Below are positions 8,161 through 16,080 of a DNA stretch of 64,000 nucleotides, in pieces. A model generated the notes under the pieces. That model ran no database searches, had not been told where the DNA came from, and saw nothing but the letters and a program-made list of their open reading frames with translations. The translations under genes were made by a program, and so were the position numbers. Within the stretch, counting starts at the first letter, position 1. Each line of letters starts with the position of its first letter. This DNA comes from AWTP1-13 sp963840075 (GTDB taxonomy: Bacteria > Pseudomonadota > Alphaproteobacteria > Rhizobiales > Hyphomicrobiaceae), in contig CAWIXS010000017.1 in assembly GCA_963840075.1 (NCBI GenBank), forward strand, positions 124,001-188,000, read 5' to 3'.

Positions 8161-9141
8161 ATGACCGGATCAGACGCCCGTCCGAATGCGCCCAGGATCA
8201 ACCGCTTCCGAGAGCAATTGCGTGCCGGCAGGCTCGTTGTGACCGCCGAGATCGTCCCGCCCGTGGCCTGCGATCGCGCGGCGCTGGCCCCGAAAATCCG
8301 GGCGCTCGAGGGGCTGGCCGACGCCGTCAACGTGACCGACGGCGCCGGTGCCCGCGCGCACATGGGGTCCGTGGCCGCTGCGGTGCTGCTGCTCGAGGCC
8401 GGGGTGGAGCCGATCCTGCAGATCACCTGCCGCGACCGCAACCGCCTGGCCCTGCAGAACGATCTGCTGGCGGCCGCGACGCTCGGCATCGAGAGCCTGC
8501 TGCTGCTCAGGGGCGATGATCCGAGCGTGGGCGACCAGCCCGATGCCAAGCCGGTGTTCGACCTCGACGCCGCGACCCTGACCGCGGTCGCGCGCGACAT
8601 CCGCGATCAGCACAAGCTCATGTCGGGCCAAAGGGTTGTGGGCAAGGCGAGCTTCTTTCTGGGCGCTGCGGACACGCCGCTCGATCCGCCGGCAGGGTGG
8701 CGGCCCGTGCGCCTGGCCGCCAAGATCGCCGCCGGCGCGCAGTTCGCGCAGACCCAGTTCTGCATGGATGCCGGGGTCGCCAGGCGTTACGCCCAGTGCC
8801 TCGCGGACAACGGCCTCGCGAGCTTCCCCCTCGTCGTCGGCATAGTTCCCCTGCGCTCCGCGCGCTCGGCGCGATGGATCCGCGAGAACCTGTTCGGCGC
8901 GATCATTCCCGATGCCGTCGTCGAACGCCTGGAGCACGCGAGCGATCCCGTCGCCGAGGGCCGCATGATCTGCGACGAGACGGTCGAGCAGCTGTCGGAG
9001 ACGCCGGGCATTGCGGGGGTGCACATCATGGCGCCGGGCAACGACGCGGGCCTTGCCGAGGCAGTGTCGAGCGCGGCCGAGATCGTACGCCGCCATGCGC
9101 GGAAGGCGGCGGGTGAGATCGCGCTGCTTCACCTGCAATGA
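8161..9141 (+). CDS. Methylenetetrahydrofolate reductase family protein (MetF-like)
   Basis: This cytosolic flavoprotein of 326 residues has the MTHFR barrel. Near the start are LVVTAEIVPPVACDR (the Glu is the usual catalytic position), DAVNVTDGAGARAHMGS and EPILQITCRDRNR. LLLLRGDDPSVGD follows, then AQFAQTQFCMD and FPLVVGIVPLRS. ATG 8161 follows AAGGAACGCGATCT; the upstream in-frame extension is Cys-rich and unlikely. The protein is somewhat longer than typical MetF. With the MetE-like gene at 14.7 kb and a methyltransferase at 9.8 kb it suggests local one-carbon chemistry, for example taking methyl groups from a catabolic substrate into the folate pool. It need not be the housekeeping MetF. 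Confidence 0.85.
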   Translation: MTGSDARPNAPRINRFREQLRAGRLVVTAEIVPPVACDRAALAPKIRALEGLADAVNVTDGAGARAHMGSVAAAVLLLEAGVEPILQITCRDRNRLALQNDLLAAATLGIESLLLLRGDDPSVGDQPDAKPVFDLDAATLTAVARDIRDQHKLMSGQRVVGKASFFLGAADTPLDPPAGWRPVRLAAKIAAGAQFAQTQFCMDAGVARRYAQCLADNGLASFPLVVGIVPLRSARSARWIRENLFGAIIPDAVVERLEHASDPVAEGRMICDETVEQLSETPGIAGVHIMAPGNDAGLAEAVSSAAEIVRRHARKAAGEIALLHLQ

Positions 9142-9202
9142 CCCGCCGCGCAAGCTGCCGGCTTCAGGGCAACCGTGACACCTGAAACCTGAAACCCGGA
9201 GG

Positions 9203-9615
9203 AACCTTTTCTTGCGCAGACGCAGATCCTGCAGGCGGGCGAGATCTTCCAGGCGCTCCAGCTCGGCACCATCGATGCCACGGGATTCTCCATGCCGGTG
9301 ATGGACCAGACGCTGGGCTTCCATCAGGTCGCCAGGCACTGGCAACTTCCCCGGCTGGCACCAGATGACCACCTGCACCTCCTGTTCCCGACCGGCTGCC
9401 TCCGACACGCAGAAGGAGATCATCAAGTCGGCCTGCTACGACACGATGCTGCACCAGTTCACCGACGGCGAGGCCGTGCGCCCGGCGTCACCATGTCCGA
9501 CGTGTACCGCGCCATGTACCCGTTCGTGATCCTGCAGGTCATCGGCCTGCTCCAGTGCGTCTACTTTCCCAGCAACGTGCTCTGGCTGCCCAGGGTGACG
9601 GGGCTGTTGGAGTGA
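9203..9615 (+). pseudogene. Remnant of a TRAP dicarboxylate transporter (DctP and DctM pieces)
   Basis: One frame reads GEIFQALQLGTIDATGFSMP, then VMDQTLGFHQVARHW, a DctP-type binding-protein segment. The next piece, FPGWHQMTTC followed by QKEIIKSACYDTMLHQF, continues the family in a second frame. After a short gap comes GVTMSDVYRAMYPFVILQVI and a hydrophobic tail ending LWLPRVTGLLE. That is the C-terminal helix region of a DctM large permease. The small permease, most of DctM and most of DctP are gone, so this is a deletion scar of a former TRAP operon. Confidence 0.72.
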
Positions 9616-9627
9616 CGAGGGAATTTG

Positions 9628-9772
9628 CGTAGGTTGGGTCAAGCGAAGCGCAGACCCAACGCCTTTGGGAATGGCGAGTGGCCAATGGAGCTTGCGCCAT
9701 TCGCGATCGGCCATTCACCATTCGCCACGCCGACTGTGTTGGGTCTTCGCTGATCGCTCGACCCAACCTACG
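9628..9772. repeat. CGTAGGTTGGGTC-ended inverted-repeat element (145 bp), copy 1
   Basis: CGTAGGTTGGGTC (9628-9640) and its exact inverse GACCCAACCTACG (9760-9772) form 13-bp termini around an inner AAGCGAAGCGCAGACCCAAC and several CCATTCGCC-like motifs. No open reading frame is inside. A diverged copy in the opposite orientation lies downstream of the next gene. Confidence 0.78.
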
Positions 9773-9786
9773 AGGTTGCCCGCCAG

Positions 9787-10839
9787 ATGCCGATTGACGA
9801 CGGGACGCACCCCCCCCGCCGCCCGCCGCAGGCCGTCGCCGCGTGGCTGGCGGTGCTCTACCGGGGCTCGCAGGCGGTGATCTCAGCGACCAGGCTGGCC
9901 GTGCCGGATGCGCTCGGCAAGGGCGCCAGGACGAGCGCGGAGGTCGCCCAGGCGACAGGGACGAACCCCGCGATGATGCATCGCCTGCTGCGCGCGCTCG
10001 CGGCCTTCGAGGTGGTGCGCGACCTCGGCAACGGCAGGTTCGAGCTGACCGCGGTGGGGGACTGCCTGCGCGCCGATGCCCCCCAGTCGGTGCGCCCGCT
10101 GGTGCTGATGTGGGGCAGCGAGAGCTCCTGGCAGGCGTGCAGCAAGCTCGCCGAATGCGTCAGGACGGGCGAGAACGCCTACCGCATCCTCCACGGCGTG
10201 GACAACCTCTTCCCCTACCTCGACAAGGACCCGGAGCAGGCGTGCATCTTCGATGCCGGCCAGAGCGCGGGCTCGGCCGTCATCGGCACGGTCGCCGCCC
10301 AGGCTTACGATTTCACCGGCATCGGCCGGGTGGTCGACGTTGGCGGTGGCCACGGCAAGGTGCTGGCTTCGATCCTGAAGGCCCACCCTGCCCTGCGCGG
10401 CACCCTGTTCGATCTGCCGCGCGTGGTCCAGGGGGCCGCGGTGAACCTGGCGGCGGAAGGCGTGACCGACCGCTGCGAGGTGCTGGGCGGCGACATGTTC
10501 GACGCCGTGCCGGCGGGCGGTGACCTCTATCTCCTCTCGCACGTCATTCACGATTGGGGCGATGCGGACGCCACCAGGGTGCTGCAGTCCTGCCGCCGCG
10601 CCATGCAGCCGGAGGCCAGGCTCGTCATTCTCGACCGGGTGATGCCCGAGCGCGTCGAGCCGAGCCTCGAGGTGCAGGGCCACGTGCTTTCGGACCTCAC
10701 CATGATGATTGCGCACGGCGGCGCGCGCGAGCGCACGGCCGGGGAATTCGAGGCCCTGCTCGGCGCTGCGGGCCTGCGCCTCCTGCGCATCGTGCCGACG
10801 CGGGCGCCGGTCAGCCTCGTCGAGGCGGCGCCGGCGTGA
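9787..10839 (+). CDS. SAM-dependent O-methyltransferase (plant-type OMT / Methyltransf_2 family)
   Basis: This 350-residue protein has an N-terminal winged-helix dimerisation domain (SAEVAQATGTNPAMMHRLLR, residues about 50-70) and a class I Rossmann domain. The SAM loop is VVDVGGGHGKVLASIL (about 182-197). LLSHVIHDWGD follows in the position of the OMT catalytic His region, and then ARLVILDRVMPE. Such enzymes methylate small hydroxylated aromatics or metabolites. ATG 9787 is poorly supplied with a ribosome site. The gene is bracketed by inverted copies of an intergenic repeat, suggesting it could have moved as a unit. The substrate is unknown. Confidence 0.84.
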   Translation: MPIDDGTHPPRRPPQAVAAWLAVLYRGSQAVISATRLAVPDALGKGARTSAEVAQATGTNPAMMHRLLRALAAFEVVRDLGNGRFELTAVGDCLRADAPQSVRPLVLMWGSESSWQACSKLAECVRTGENAYRILHGVDNLFPYLDKDPEQACIFDAGQSAGSAVIGTVAAQAYDFTGIGRVVDVGGGHGKVLASILKAHPALRGTLFDLPRVVQGAAVNLAAEGVTDRCEVLGGDMFDAVPAGGDLYLLSHVIHDWGDADATRVLQSCRRAMQPEARLVILDRVMPERVEPSLEVQGHVLSDLTMMIAHGGARERTAGEFEALLGAAGLRLLRIVPTRAPVSLVEAAPA

Positions 10840-10854
10840 AAGCGTCCCACTGGC

Positions 10855-10972
10855 GCAGGTTCGGTCGACCCCGGCGAATAGCGACCAATGGCGCTTGCGC
10901 CATTCGCGACGGGCCATGCGCCATTCGCCAACAAGTGTTGGGTCTGCGCTTCGCTTGACCTAACAACAGAAC
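10855..10972. repeat. CGTAGGTTGGGTC-family inverted-repeat element, copy 2 (reverse orientation)
   Basis: Read on the reverse strand this stretch matches copy 1: TTAGGTCAAGCGAAGCGCAG followed by ACCCAAC, ATTCGCC-type motifs and GCGCAAGCGCCATT. It ends in GGTCGACCGAACCT. It is more degenerate at the outer arms than copy 1. Confidence 0.68.
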
Positions 10973-11053
10973 GTTTGTTCTTGCCCGCGCCCGCGCCTCA
11001 ACTACACTCGCGCCGACCGTGCGTCCGCGACAGCACGATGGGAGGAAACCAAA

Positions 11054-12049
11054 ATGGCGAAACAGCCGCGAGACGAGAAGACCGATCTGCAGCGCCGTGC
11101 GCTGCTCGTTGCGGGAGCCGCCGGCGTATTCATGCCGCGCCTCGCCTTCGCCCAGGGCGCCAACACCATCCGCATCGGCGTGCCGACCAGGACCTACTGG
11201 CCCACCATTATCTGCGAGACGGCGATCCGCCAGAAGCTGTTCGAGAAGGAGGGCATCGGAGCGGAGCTGACGATCTACCGCAGCGGCGCGGAAGGCTTCG
11301 AGGCGCTCGCGGCCGGCGCCGCCGACCTGGTCCTCAACTCCTCCTCCAGCGTCGCCGCCGGCCTCAAGAAGGGCGTCAACGTGCGCTGCGTCGCCAACGG
11401 CGCCAACGGCTACTACGGCTGGTACCTGGTGGTGAAGACGGACTCTCCCATCACGCAGGTGGCGCAGATTGCCGGCAAGAAGGTCGGCATCACCTCGGCG
11501 GGCTCCGGCACCGACATTCTCGCGCGCTGGACCATCGCCGAGCACAAGATCGACTTCACCCGCGTGCCGCTCGGCGGCGGCGGCCTGATCCCGAACCTGC
11601 TCACCGGCAACATCGACGCCTCTGTGCTCTACTCGCCGCTTACCTACCGGGTGATCGACGAGAAGGTGGCCCGCCCGCTGATCGACTACGGCGCCGCGGT
11701 GCCGGCGCACTCCAACTCCGCCTGGATCGCCAGCGACCGGATCATCAAGGAGCGGCCGCAGGTGGTGCAGAAGGCGGTCAACGCCATCTACGGTGCGGTC
11801 GGCTTCCTGCGTGCCGATGCCAACCGGGCAGCCGCCATCAAGCTGATCGCGGAGATCGACGAGATCCCCGAGCCGATTGCCGCGCGCGAGCTCGACGGCA
11901 ACATCAAGAACCTGTCGTCGACCGGCGAGATGCGGCCCGAATGGATGGAGCGCGCCCTCGAGATGGGCCGGCTGATCGGCATGAAGGATCTGGCCCCGGC
12001 CAGCGAGATGTTCGTGACCCAGTTCAGGCCGGTGCCGACGCCTGCGTGA
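11054..12049 (+). CDS. ABC transporter substrate-binding protein (NMT1/SsuA-like)
   Basis: This 331-residue exported binding protein starts at ATG 11054, preceded by GGGAGGAAACCAAA. A Tat-like leader is suggested by RR followed by ALLVAGAAGVFMPRLAFAQG. The mature part reads TIRIGVPTRTYWPTIICETA, then EGIGAELTIYRSGAEGFEAL and SAGSGTDILARWTIAEHKID, the two-lobe layout of nitrate/taurine/thiamine-precursor binding proteins. It heads a four-gene importer operon with two permeases and an ATPase on the same strand. The ligand is unidentified; the position between MetF-like and MetE-like genes makes a methylated compound a reasonable but unproven guess. Confidence 0.87.
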   Translation: MAKQPRDEKTDLQRRALLVAGAAGVFMPRLAFAQGANTIRIGVPTRTYWPTIICETAIRQKLFEKEGIGAELTIYRSGAEGFEALAAGAADLVLNSSSSVAAGLKKGVNVRCVANGANGYYGWYLVVKTDSPITQVAQIAGKKVGITSAGSGTDILARWTIAEHKIDFTRVPLGGGGLIPNLLTGNIDASVLYSPLTYRVIDEKVARPLIDYGAAVPAHSNSAWIASDRIIKERPQVVQKAVNAIYGAVGFLRADANRAAAIKLIAEIDEIPEPIAARELDGNIKNLSSTGEMRPEWMERALEMGRLIGMKDLAPASEMFVTQFRPVPTPA

Positions 12050-12072
12050 ATCGCGTGTTCCCTCTCCCCATG

Positions 12073-12098
12073 CCCTCTCCCTGCAAGCGGGGAGAGGG
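12073..12098 (+). promoter_or_regulatory. Intra-operon CCCTCTCCC/GGGAGAGGG hairpin
   Basis: A perfect 9-bp stem (12073-12081 with 12090-12098) and a short loop lie between the binding-protein and permease genes. There is no U-tract, so a transcript-stabilising or processing hairpin that raises binding-protein levels is more likely than a terminator. Confidence 0.5.
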
Positions 12099-12110
12099 AG
12101 TGGAGCCCCA

Positions 12111-12863
12111 ATGACCCGCTCGCAGATCCTGCTGGTCCGGTTCGCCCTGCTGGCGCTCGTGCTGGGAGCCTGGGAGGTGCTGCCGCGCACGGGAGCGATC
12201 AACCCGCTCCTGCTGCCGCCGCTCTCCCAGGTGCTGGCGATGCTGGGCGACCTGCTCGGCCGTGCGACCGTGCAGGAGGCGATCGGCATCACGGCGGCAG
12301 AGGTCCTCGTCGCCTTCCTGATCGCCGTCCCGCTCGGCGCGACGCTCGGCGTCGTCATCGCCGAGAGCGAGTATCTGGGCGCCATCTTCAAGCCCATGCT
12401 GTTCTATGTGTTCAGCGTGCCGAAGTCGATCTTTCTGCCGCTCTTCATCCTCGTGTGCGGCATCGGCTTCTCCCAGAAGGTGGCCTACGCCGCCTTCACC
12501 ACCACGTTCGTCGTCCTGATGAGCGCCACGGCGGCGGTGGAGTCGGTGCGCGCCGACCACATCGTGGTGGCGCGCTCCTACGGCGCCACGCCCGTCCAGA
12601 TCCTTCTGCGCATCTACGTTCCGAGCATGCTGCCCTTGCTGCTCGAGACGCTGCGCATCGCCATGATCTTCAACTTCACGGGCGTGATGATCGCCGAGAT
12701 GTACGCCTCGCGCACGGGGATCGGGCAGTTGATCGCCAACTGGGGCGAGAACTTCCAGATGCCGCAGCTGTTTGCCGGCGTGATCATCCTGGCAACCGTG
12801 GCCATCCTGTTCAACGAGACGGTGCGCTGGCTGGAGGCGCGATGCAGCACGTGGCGAACTTGA
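12111..12863 (+). CDS. ABC transporter permease (NitT/TauT type), first
   Basis: This inner-membrane permease of 250 residues has about six hydrophobic helices. The cytoplasmic coupling loop follows the family EAA pattern: VVARSYGATPVQILLRIYVP, residues about 152-171. The start ATG 12111 follows GGGAGAGGGAGTGGAGCCCCA. It overlaps the ATPase gene by 22 bases. With the second permease it can form the heterodimeric channel. Confidence 0.88.
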   Translation: MTRSQILLVRFALLALVLGAWEVLPRTGAINPLLLPPLSQVLAMLGDLLGRATVQEAIGITAAEVLVAFLIAVPLGATLGVVIAESEYLGAIFKPMLFYVFSVPKSIFLPLFILVCGIGFSQKVAYAAFTTTFVVLMSATAAVESVRADHIVVARSYGATPVQILLRIYVPSMLPLLLETLRIAMIFNFTGVMIAEMYASRTGIGQLIANWGENFQMPQLFAGVIILATVAILFNETVRWLEARCSTWRT

Positions 12864-13648
12864 AGGACGTGCACGCCCACGTCGGCGTGCCCGCGATCGA
12901 GGTCCGGGGCGTCGGCCACGTCTACGCCGGGCCCGACGGCGGTGTTCCGGCGCTGACGGACATCTCGCTCACCGTCGACACCGGCCGCTTCGTGGTGATC
13001 GTGGGGCCCAGCGGCTGCGGCAAGACCTCGCTGTTGATGATGATGGCCGGCCTGCGGCGGCAGACGGAGGGGACGATCCTGTGCCACGGGCGGCCGATCC
13101 CCGACCCGGACCCGGAGCGCGTCGGCGTCATCTTCCAGGAGGCGAGCCTGTTCCCCTGGCTCACCACCCTCAGCAACATCGAGTTTCCCCTGAGCCTGCG
13201 CGGCACGCCGCGCGAGGAGCGCCGGCGCCGGTCGCAGGCCATGCTGTCGCTGGTGAGCCTCGAGGGCTTCGGCGAGCGCTACCCGCACGAGCTCTCCGGC
13301 GGCATGAAGCAGCGCGTCTCCATCGCGCGGGGCCTGGTGCAGGACCCGCCGGTGCTGCTGATGGACGAGCCGTTCGCCGCGCTCGACGAGCAGACGCGCA
13401 TGACCATGGGCCACGAGCTGTTGCGCATCTGGTCGACCACCCGGAAGACGGTGGTGTTCGTCACCCACAGCCTGACCGAGGCCGTCTATCTCGCCGACGA
13501 GGTGCTCGTCATGTCGGCGCGGCCCGGGCGGATCGTCGATCATATGGAGGTGACGCTGCCCCGCCCGCGCACCTACGAGATGATGGCAACGGACGTGTTC
13601 GGCCAGCTGCGCGACCGCATCTGGCAGAAGATCCGCAGATCGGCTTGA
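12842..13648 (+). CDS. ABC transporter ATP-binding protein (NitT/TauT type)
   Basis: This 268-residue ATPase of the SsuB/TauB/NrtD class powers import. Walker A is GPSGCGKTS, the Q-loop is GVIFQEASLFPWLT, the signature is LSGGMKQRVSIARGL and Walker B is LLMDEPFAALD. The switch His is in VFVTHSLTEA. ATG 12842 lies inside the end of the upstream permease gene (22-base overlap), so translation is coupled. The C-terminus RPRTYEMMATDVFGQLRDRI is the family's usual tail. Confidence 0.92.
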   Translation: MQHVANLKDVHAHVGVPAIEVRGVGHVYAGPDGGVPALTDISLTVDTGRFVVIVGPSGCGKTSLLMMMAGLRRQTEGTILCHGRPIPDPDPERVGVIFQEASLFPWLTTLSNIEFPLSLRGTPREERRRRSQAMLSLVSLEGFGERYPHELSGGMKQRVSIARGLVQDPPVLLMDEPFAALDEQTRMTMGHELLRIWSTTRKTVVFVTHSLTEAVYLADEVLVMSARPGRIVDHMEVTLPRPRTYEMMATDVFGQLRDRIWQKIRRSA

Positions 13649-13664
13649 GGCTCCCGAGGTCACC

Positions 13665-14477
13665 ATGCGACGCCCCGCTCCCGCCGCCGTCCGCTGGTCG
13701 ATCCTGGCCGCGGTCCTGATCCTGTGGGAGGTGGTGCCGATGACCGGCCTCCTGCCGGAGCTGTTCCTGCCGGCGCTGTCGAAGACGCTCACCGTGCTCT
13801 GGGACGACCGCCACATCTACGCCGCCGCCCTCCTCGTCACGCTTTACGAGGTGGCGCTGTCGATGCTGATCGCCTGCGGGCTGGGCATCCTCCTCGGCGC
13901 GCTGGTGGGCGGGCTTGCGGTGCTGCGCAACCTGTTCCTGCCGATCTTCTCGAGCCTCTATGCGGTGCCCATCGTCATCCTCTACCCGGTGTTCACCGCC
14001 TGGTTCGGCATCGGCTCGCAGTCGAAGATCGCCTTCGCCGGCATCTACGGCTTCTTTCCCGTCATGCTCTCGACCGCGGCGGGCATCCGCACCATCGATC
14101 CGCAGTTCCTGCTGGCCGCCCGCAGCATGGGGGCGACGCTTCCCCAGCAGATCCTGCGCGTCATCATCCCGGCCTCGGTGCCGACCGTGTTCGCGGGCCT
14201 CAGGCTGGGCGGGGCCCTTACCATCATCGGCGTGACCGTCGCGGAGATGCTGACCTCCTCGGCGGGCATCGGCTATCTGGTGACGCTCAACCGGACCATT
14301 CTCGACAGCCCGCGCGTGTTCGCGGCGATCCTGACGATCCTGGTGCTCGCCATCGCCTACTACATGATGGCGCGCGCCATGGAGAGCCGCATGGTGGTGT
14401 GGCAGGCGGTCGGCCGGCAGAGGAAATCGACATCGCGCGACGCCGTGGCGGCTGTGCCTCAGCCGGTTTCCGCTTGA
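13665..14477 (+). CDS. ABC transporter permease (NitT/TauT type), second
   Basis: This second permease has 270 residues and about six membrane helices. Its EAA-type loop is AARSMGATLPQQILRVIIPA. It is clearly related to but different from the first permease, so this importer uses two non-identical channel subunits where most family members use one. It starts 16 bases after the ATPase stop, with a GAGGTCACC site. The C-terminal 25 residues are charged and cytoplasmic. Confidence 0.88.
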   Translation: MRRPAPAAVRWSILAAVLILWEVVPMTGLLPELFLPALSKTLTVLWDDRHIYAAALLVTLYEVALSMLIACGLGILLGALVGGLAVLRNLFLPIFSSLYAVPIVILYPVFTAWFGIGSQSKIAFAGIYGFFPVMLSTAAGIRTIDPQFLLAARSMGATLPQQILRVIIPASVPTVFAGLRLGGALTIIGVTVAEMLTSSAGIGYLVTLNRTILDSPRVFAAILTILVLAIAYYMMARAMESRMVVWQAVGRQRKSTSRDAVAAVPQPVSA

Positions 14478-14516
14478 AGGCAGGGCTCGCACTATGGCAC
14501 CAACCCCTGGTTCCAT

Positions 14517-14630
14517 GTCATCCCGGCACTTGCCTGCACCGGCGAAGGCCGGTGTTGCCGGGATCCCGCCCGAAGCGAGCACCAGAGCGCGTCGTGGCTG
14601 GATGCCGGGAACAAGTCCCGGCATGACAAA
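14517..14630. repeat. GTCATCCCGGCAC...CCGGCATGAC palindromic repeat
   Basis: GTCATCCCGGCACTTGCC begins the element, followed by CACCGGCGAAGGCCGGTG (itself a hairpin). It ends with TCCCGGCATGACAAAG near 14630. The same family recurs at 36673 and 58982. It separates the importer operon from the MetE-like gene. Confidence 0.75.
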
Positions 14631-14703
14631 GGGGGTCGCTTTGTCAGCGTCACGACGCCTGCGCGAGTGAGCCTCCGGCAAACTCCAGGGAGCCTGCAAT
14701 TCC

Positions 14704-15738
14704 ATGTCGCCACACCTGTTGCCCACGACCGTCGTCGGCAGCTATCCGCAGCCCGACTGGCTGGTGAACCGCGAGATGCTGTCCAAGACCGTGCCGCGCG
14801 TGCGCATGAACATCTGGCGCGTGCCCGATGAGTTCCTGGAGCAGGCGCAGGACGACGCCACCCTCCTCGCCATCCGCGACATGGAGCGGGCCGGCATCGA
14901 CATCATCACCGACGGCGAGATCCGGCGCGAGAGCTACTCCAACCGCTTCGCCACCGCGCTCGAGGGCATCGACATCGCCAAGCCCGGGCACGTCAAGGCG
15001 CGCTCCGGCCACCGCACGGCGGTGCCGCGCGTGGTGGCCAAGATCAGGCGCAAGGGGCCGGTCGAGGTGCGCGACATGAAGTTCCTGCGCGCCAACACCG
15101 ACCGTCCCGCGAAGATCACGCTGCCCGGCCCCTTCACCATGAGCCAGCAGGCGATCAACGCCTACTACGAGGACGACGACGAGATGGTGATGGACTACGC
15201 CGTCGCCGTGAACGCGGAGGCGAAGGACCTCGTCAAGGCCGGCGCCGACATCATCCAGCTCGACGAGCCGTGGCTGCGCAACGACCCGGCCGCCGCCAAG
15301 CGCATCGCGGTCAAGGCCATCAACCGGGCGCTGCAGGGCATCACCGTCCCCACCATCGTGCATCTGTGCTTCGGCTATGCGGCGCTGGTGCCGGGCGAGA
15401 CCAAGCCGGTCGGCTACTCCTTTCTGCCCGAGCTCGCCGACTCGACGGCGGATCAGATTTCCATCGAGGCGGCGCAGCCGAAGCTCGATCTCGGCTTCCT
15501 GAAGGACCTGGCACCAAAGAAGATCCTGCTCGGCGTGCTCGACCTCGGCGACACCAAGGTGGAGACACCCAAGAAGGTCGCCGAGCGCATCCGCCGCGGG
15601 CTGAAGCACGTGCCCGCCGAGCGGCTGATCCCGGCACCCGACTGCGGCATGAAGTACCTGCCGCGCGAGGTCGCCTTCGGCAAGCTCGAGGCCATGGCCG
15701 CGGGCGCCGCCATCGTGCGCCAGGAGCTGGCGGGGTAA
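14704..15738 (+). CDS. MetE-like zinc methyltransferase (5-methyltetrahydropteroyltriglutamate-homocysteine methyltransferase family)
   Basis: This 344-residue protein corresponds to the C-terminal catalytic half of cobalamin-independent methionine synthase (core-MetE class). It begins LLPTTVVGSYPQPDWL. DGEIRRESY lies at about 70-78, and DIIQLDEPWL at about 182-191. The probable zinc ligands are His220 and Cys222 (VHLCFGY), Glu255 (ISIEA) and Cys314 (PDCGMKY). The N-terminal half needed for polyglutamyl-folate binding in full MetE is absent. It may move a methyl group from a catabolic donor, from a corrinoid, or from methyl-folate to homocysteine. It sits directly after an ABC importer. Confidence 0.85.
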   Translation: MSPHLLPTTVVGSYPQPDWLVNREMLSKTVPRVRMNIWRVPDEFLEQAQDDATLLAIRDMERAGIDIITDGEIRRESYSNRFATALEGIDIAKPGHVKARSGHRTAVPRVVAKIRRKGPVEVRDMKFLRANTDRPAKITLPGPFTMSQQAINAYYEDDDEMVMDYAVAVNAEAKDLVKAGADIIQLDEPWLRNDPAAAKRIAVKAINRALQGITVPTIVHLCFGYAALVPGETKPVGYSFLPELADSTADQISIEAAQPKLDLGFLKDLAPKKILLGVLDLGDTKVETPKKVAERIRRGLKHVPAERLIPAPDCGMKYLPREVAFGKLEAMAAGAAIVRQELAG

Positions 15739-16080
15739 GGACGGGGTCAGCCCCCTTTCCGCCGCCAACGTTCGCCGACAGGACGGGCGGCTGAGCCGCG
15801 ATGGACATGACCTTCCCCTCCAGCCATATCAATTCCCGTTTGGGTTTTTTGGGCGGTCCCCGCTTGCGGAAATGCCATTGGACCGACGGCGACCGCCGCG
15901 GCAAACACGATCAAACGCATATGTCTCGGCTCCCCAGGTCAATGCCCCCGCAATTGGCAAGTATGATCGCCCTGCCGGACAGCTGGCAAGAGACCTTGCG
16001 GGCCTGCCCCTTCTACCCGACATCCGGAAGCCGGGCCTTGGCGAGGCTATCGGGGACCCCGTCGAACGAGTTCGAACACC
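15739..16080. other. Intergenic, no gene recognised
   Basis: A degenerate GGACGGGGTCAGCCCCC lies right after the MetE-like stop. The end near 16010-16080 (CATCCGGAAGCCGGGCC, then GTCGAACGAGTTCGAAC) matches part of the repeat at 25737-25884. Short open frames between show no recognisable domain. Confidence 0.6.

Noticed and set aside
9628..9772. Insertion sequence
   Set aside because: There are terminal inverted repeats but no transposase frame and only about 145 bases; treated as a miniature or REP-like element.
16060..16080. tRNA T-loop-like GTTCGAAC
   Set aside because: No acceptor stem or D/anticodon arms can be drawn around it; it is part of the GTCGAACGAGTTCGAAC intergenic repeat.
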